Origin: Burkholderia sp. MS389
Lineage (GTDB): Bacteria > Pseudomonadota > Gammaproteobacteria > Burkholderiales > Burkholderiaceae
Assembly (NCBI RefSeq): GCF_016899425.1
Contig: NZ_CP045994.1
Span: 3,499,381-3,563,380 of the forward strand
DNA: 64,000 bases
Reading direction: 5' to 3'
In this document: in pieces, positions 60,402 to 64,000 of the stretch
Position numbering within the stretch: position 1 is the first letter of the stretch
Layout: each line of letters opens with the position of its first letter
The notes under the pieces: model-generated
Told to the model about the DNA's origin: nothing
Seen by the model: the letters and a program-made list of their open reading frames with translations, nothing else
Database searches by the model: none
Program-made: the position numbers and the translations under genes

Positions 60402-61718
60402 ATGGCGCCACGCGCTCCGCTGGACGCCGCATTCGAGGGCCGCCTCATGTCCCCGCAAGCGCTGACGCCCGCCGCGCTGCGCGCCTGGCTGCAGCTCGCG
60501 CATGCGCCCGGCCTCTCGGCCGCCGTGCTACAGGCGCTGCTCGCGGCATTCGGCTCGCCGGCGGCGTTGCTGCGCGCGTCCGACGAAGCCATCGCCGCCG
60601 TGAGCAGCCCCGCCGCCGCGCAGGCCGTGCGCGCAAGCGAGCGCGACGATCTCGACACGCGCACCCGCGCCGTGCTCGCGTGGCTCGACGGGCCGGGCAA
60701 CGGGCTCGTCACGCTGAGCGACCCGGCCTACCCGCCGCGGCTGCGCGACCTGCACGATCCGCCGCCGCTGCTATATGTAAAGGGGCGGCTCGACCTGCTG
60801 CACGCACACGGCCTCGCCATCGTCGGCAGCCGCCATGCGACGCCGCAAGGGCTCGCCGACGCCGCGCACTTCGCCCACGCGTTGTCCGACGCGGGCCTCA
60901 CGATCGTCTCGGGCCTCGCGCTCGGGATCGACGGCGCCGCGCATCGTGGCGGGCTCGACGGCCGGTCGGGCACCGTCGCGGTGATCGCGACGGGCGCCGA
61001 TCTCGTCTATCCGGCGCGGCACCGTGCGCTCGCCCACGAAATCGCCGCGCACGGCGCGATCGTGTCGGAATGGCCGCTCGGCACGCCGGCCCGCGCCGCA
61101 CATTTCCCGCAGCGCAACCGGCTGATCGCCGCGCTGGCGATCGGCGCGCTCGTCGTCGAGGCGGCCCCGCGCTCGGGCTCGCTGATCACCGCGCGGCTCG
61201 CGAACGAACTGGGGCGCGATGTGTTCGCGATGCCCGGTTCGATCCACGCCCCGCTCGCGCAGGGCTGCCACGCGCTGATCCGCGACGGCGCAAAGCTCAC
61301 CGCGGCGCCGCTCGACGTGCTCGAGGAATACGGGCTGGGCGAGCCGGCCGCGCGCGCAACGGGCGGCGCGACGCGGGCCGGCAACCGGGGCGAGAACGCC
61401 GGTGCGATTCGCGAACCCGAAGCTGCCGGCGTCGCGCCAACGGATCGCGCCGTCGCGGGCGCGCCGCCGCCCCCTCGCATCGAAGCCCGGCCACCGGGCA
61501 ACCCGTCGGAACAGGCAGTGCTCGCCGCGCTGGGATACGGGCCCGTGACGTATGAATGGCTCGCCGAGCACAGCGGCCTGTCCGACGACGTGCTGCATGG
61601 CGCGCTGCTCGCGCTGGAACTGGCCGGCCGCGTCGCCAGTGTCCCCGGCGGACGCTTCGCGCGGCTTGATGCGGCGCCCACCCCGTCCGCGCGGGGCGTG
61701 CTACATTCCCCGGCATAG
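60402..61718 (+). CDS. dprA: DNA processing protein DprA
   Basis: A 438-residue protein that loads RecA on incoming single-stranded DNA in transformation. SAM-like N-domain (about 20-95), Rossmann-fold core (AIVGSRHATPQGL, SGLALGIDGAAHRG, FPQRNRLIAAL, PRSGSLITA, AMPGSI) and a C-terminal winged helix (about 370-420) are all present. The ATG at 60402 is used; an internal Met (60447) would give a shorter N-terminus. The linker before the winged helix is Ala/Arg-rich and expanded. It is divergent from def. Confidence 0.9.
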   Translation: MAPRAPLDAAFEGRLMSPQALTPAALRAWLQLAHAPGLSAAVLQALLAAFGSPAALLRASDEAIAAVSSPAAAQAVRASERDDLDTRTRAVLAWLDGPGNGLVTLSDPAYPPRLRDLHDPPPLLYVKGRLDLLHAHGLAIVGSRHATPQGLADAAHFAHALSDAGLTIVSGLALGIDGAAHRGGLDGRSGTVAVIATGADLVYPARHRALAHEIAAHGAIVSEWPLGTPARAAHFPQRNRLIAALAIGALVVEAAPRSGSLITARLANELGRDVFAMPGSIHAPLAQGCHALIRDGAKLTAAPLDVLEEYGLGEPAARATGGATRAGNRGENAGAIREPEAAGVAPTDRAVAGAPPPPRIEARPPGNPSEQAVLAALGYGPVTYEWLAEHSGLSDDVLHGALLALELAGRVASVPGGRFARLDAAPTPSARGVLHSPA

Positions 61719-61754
61719 GGGCGGCCCGGCCGCCGACGCTACCCAAGGAATGCC

Positions 61755-62135
61755 ATGCCCGCGCTGAATCTCGACACCGACGCAGATCGGATCGCCGAGC
61801 GCCTCGCCGATCCCGGCACGTTGCTGGTCGCGTGCCTGTGCGCCGACTGGTGCGGCACGTGCCGCGACTACCGGACCGCCTTCGACCAGCTCGCCGACGC
61901 GCATCCGGACGCCTGCTTCGCGTGGATCGACATCGAAACCCATGCCGACCGGCTCGACGATCTCGACGTCGAGAACTTCCCGACCATCCTGATCGAGGAT
62001 GCGCACACCGCACGCTTCTTCGGCACGGTGCTGCCGCACGCGGCGATCGTCGAGCGCATGCTGTCCGACCTGAGCGCGGTGCCTGGTGCGCCGCACGCAC
62101 CGAAATTGCGCGACGTCCTGAACGTCGAAGCCTGA
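61755..62135 (+). CDS. thioredoxin-like protein
   Basis: A 126-residue single-domain thioredoxin fold without a signal peptide. The redox motif is WCGTC (ADWCGTCRDY), and the cis-Pro is in ENFPTILIED. The TC rather than PC in the motif sets it apart from standard thioredoxin (CGPC). It lies 36 bases after dprA, in the same direction. The partner is unknown. Confidence 0.88.
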   Translation: MPALNLDTDADRIAERLADPGTLLVACLCADWCGTCRDYRTAFDQLADAHPDACFAWIDIETHADRLDDLDVENFPTILIEDAHTARFFGTVLPHAAIVERMLSDLSAVPGAPHAPKLRDVLNVEA

Positions 62136-62327
62136 ATTCGCGGGCCGGCGCGGCGGTTTGGCGCAGGTTTGCGCGCGCCGCCGCGCCCGGCGCTTGCCGC
62201 CGTTGCGGCCCCCCTCTATGATGAGCCGCTTTTTACACGCTGAGCCGCCGTCGCTGCGGCGTGTGCTATAAAGCGGTCGTAAAAGGGACCTACACCGGCG
62301 AACCCGGTCTACCAACACACACCTGTC

Positions 62328-63995
62328 ATGTCCAAAGCACTGATCATTGCGGAAAAGCCTTCTGTCGCGAACGACATCGCACGCGCTTTGGGCGGCTTTA
62401 CCAAGCATGACGAGTATTACGAGAGCGACGATTTCGTTCTTTCGTCCGCTGTCGGCCACCTGCTGGAAATCGCCGCCCCGGAGGAGTACGAGGTCAAGCG
62501 CGGGAAATGGAGCTTCGCGCATCTACCCGTCATCCCCCCGCATTTCGACCTGAACCCGATCGCAAAAAGCGAGTCGCGCCTGAAGGTCCTCACGAAGCTG
62601 ATGAAGCGCAAGGACGTCGACCGCCTGATCAATGCATGTGACGCGGGGCGCGAAGGCGAGCTGATTTTCCGCCTGATCGCGCAGCACGCGAAGGCGAAGC
62701 AGCCGGTCCAGCGGCTCTGGCTGCAATCGATGACGCCGCAGGCGATCCGCGACGGTTTCGCGAACCTGCGCAGCGACTCGGACATGCAGCCGCTCGCCGA
62801 CGCCGCACGCTGCCGCTCGGAAGCCGACTGGCTCGTCGGGATCAACGGCACCCGCGCGATGACCGCGTTCAACAGCAAGGGCGGCGGCTTCTTTCTGACC
62901 ACCGTCGGCCGCGTTCAGACGCCAACGTTGTCGATCGTCGTCGAACGCGAAGAGAAAATCCGCCGCTTCGTCCCGCGCGACTACTGGGAAGTGAAGGCCG
63001 AATTCGCGTGCGCGGGCGGCTTCTACGAAGGCAAGTGGTACGACCCCAAATTCAAGCGCGACGAATTCGATCCGGAAAAGCGCGACTCCCGCCTGTGGAG
63101 CCTGCCGGCCGCCGAAACGATCGTCGCCGCCTGCCGCGACCAGGTCGGCACGGTGTCCGAGGAATCGAAGCCGTCGACGCAACTGTCGCCGCTGCTGTTC
63201 GACCTGACGAGCCTGCAGCGCGAGGCGAACGGGCGCTTCGGCTTCTCCGCGAAGAACACGCTCGGCCTCGCGCAGGCGCTGTATGAAAAGCACAAGGTGC
63301 TGACCTACCCGCGTACCGACGCGCGCGCGCTGCCGGAAGACTACCTGTCGACGGTCCAGTCCACGCTCGAGATGCTCAAGGAAAGCAACAACTACCTGCC
63401 GCATGCGAAGCAGGTGCTCGACAAGGGCTGGGTGAAGCCGAACAAGCGGATCTTCGACAACTCGAAGATCAGCGACCACTTTGCCATCATCCCGACGCTG
63501 CAGGCGCCGAAGTCGCTGTCCGAACCGGAGCAGAAGCTGTACGACCTGGTCGTGAAGCGCTTCCTCGCGGTGTTCTTCCCGGCGGCCGAATTCCGCGTGA
63601 CGACGCGGATCACCGAAGTCGCCGGCCATCACTTCAAGACCGAGGGCAAGGTGCTCGTCGAGCCGGGCTGGCTGCAGGTGTACGGCCGCGACGCCGAAGG
63701 CGCGGACGCGAACCTCGTGCCGGTGCAGAAGGACGAGAAGGTGAAAACGGACGAAATCGCCGCCGTCGCACTCGTGACGAAGCCGCCCGCACGCTACTCG
63801 GAAGCGACGCTGCTGTCCGCGATGGAAGGCGCGGGCAAGCTCGTCGAGGACGACGAGCTGCGCGAGGCGATGGCCGCCAAGGGCCTCGGCACGCCGGCGA
63901 CGCGCGCGGCGATCATCGAAGGCCTGCTCGGCGAGAAGTACCTGCTGCGCGAAGGCCGCGAACTGATCCCGACCGCGAAGGCGTTCCAGCTATGA
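62328..63995 (+). CDS. topB: DNA topoisomerase III (frame broken near the end of the window)
   Basis: 555 codons are readable. TOPRIM has LIIAEKPSVANDIARALGG with the catalytic Glu and CDAGREGELIF (DxDxxxE region). The nucleophile is Y327 in TYPRTDARAL. The last codons read ELIPTAKAFQ-L and then an in-frame TGA at 63993-63995. Topoisomerase III of this family continues after such a motif with hydrophobic residues, often LMTLL, and a C-terminal zinc-finger part. The +1 shifted frame, ATGACGCTG (63992-64000), reads MTL, so one base (probably a G after CTG-like CTA) seems to be missing. The window stops here. Confidence 0.85.
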   Translation: MSKALIIAEKPSVANDIARALGGFTKHDEYYESDDFVLSSAVGHLLEIAAPEEYEVKRGKWSFAHLPVIPPHFDLNPIAKSESRLKVLTKLMKRKDVDRLINACDAGREGELIFRLIAQHAKAKQPVQRLWLQSMTPQAIRDGFANLRSDSDMQPLADAARCRSEADWLVGINGTRAMTAFNSKGGGFFLTTVGRVQTPTLSIVVEREEKIRRFVPRDYWEVKAEFACAGGFYEGKWYDPKFKRDEFDPEKRDSRLWSLPAAETIVAACRDQVGTVSEESKPSTQLSPLLFDLTSLQREANGRFGFSAKNTLGLAQALYEKHKVLTYPRTDARALPEDYLSTVQSTLEMLKESNNYLPHAKQVLDKGWVKPNKRIFDNSKISDHFAIIPTLQAPKSLSEPEQKLYDLVVKRFLAVFFPAAEFRVTTRITEVAGHHFKTEGKVLVEPGWLQVYGRDAEGADANLVPVQKDEKVKTDEIAAVALVTKPPARYSEATLLSAMEGAGKLVEDDELREAMAAKGLGTPATRAAIIEGLLGEKYLLREGRELIPTAKAFQL

Positions 63996-64000
63996 CGCTG

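Noticed and set aside
60386..60402. AT-rich inverted repeat at the dprA start
   Set aside because: The two arms are unequally spaced from the AAAATTTT core, so it is not a clean operator.

Overview
The window is about 64 kb of high-GC DNA whose gene content and protein sequences point to a Burkholderia species, probably of the Burkholderia cepacia complex, chromosome 1. This is inferred from sequence resemblance and local gene order (dapF-xerC, hslVU, argB, mreBCD, gatCAB, metXW); no database search was possible. Almost everything is core genome. I saw no insertion sequence, integrase, prophage, CRISPR array or rRNA.

Layout. 1-5.4 kb: a truncated aldo/keto reductase, a small membrane protein, a PhyH-type dioxygenase, an arginine-rich orphan, metK behind a structured leader, a lipid A-type acyltransferase, and a remnant of a HigA-like antitoxin. 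5.4-9.4 kb: dapF, DUF484, xerC and rlmI. 9.5-13.7 kb: a histidine-rich COG0523 metallochaperone GTPase, a cysteine-poor dksA with a possible leader peptide, and hslVU with a sigma32-like promoter. 13.7-18.6 kb: a RegA/RegB-type redox two-component pair, a CWC protein, then argB, a HAD phosphatase and slmA, which overlap one another. 19-28.6 kb: the one accessory-looking block, a chaperone-usher fimbrial operon with two related pilins, followed by a type Va autotransporter with a regular beta-helix passenger. 28.6-33.2 kb: metXW behind a SAM-II riboswitch, an AmpG-like transporter and an M48-family protein lacking its catalytic glutamate. 33.2-40.6 kb: an AraC regulator divergent from a zinc alcohol dehydrogenase, xth, ppk2 and gatCAB. 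41-47.3 kb: the elongasome set mreBCD-mrdA-rodA. 47.3-51.6 kb: a Sel1-repeat protein, a HpcH-type aldolase, queCED and tRNA-Phe. 51.6-60.2 kb: an NtrY-like kinase with a regulator lacking the AAA+ domain, DUF4390, rsmB, htpX, a LysE exporter, fmt and def. 60.4-64 kb: dprA, a thioredoxin-like protein and topB, whose frame breaks at the window edge.

How parts work together. metK makes SAM and metXW feeds methionine synthesis. Both leaders can be folded into related SAM-II-type pseudoknots with a translation-level off switch; the metX case is strong and the metK case is a divergent candidate. COG0523 GTPase plus cysteine-poor DksA suggests a zinc-limitation module. MreBCD, PBP2 and RodA build the lateral wall, and AmpG recycles muropeptides. 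queC, queE and queD supply most of the preQ0 pathway. def and fmt handle N-formylmethionine.

The most interesting items are the paired SAM-II-like leaders, the M48 protein with HGIAH in place of HExxH, the topB frame break, the AAA+-less NtrX-like regulator, the antitoxin remnant, and the 27-codon ORF overlapping the dksA start.
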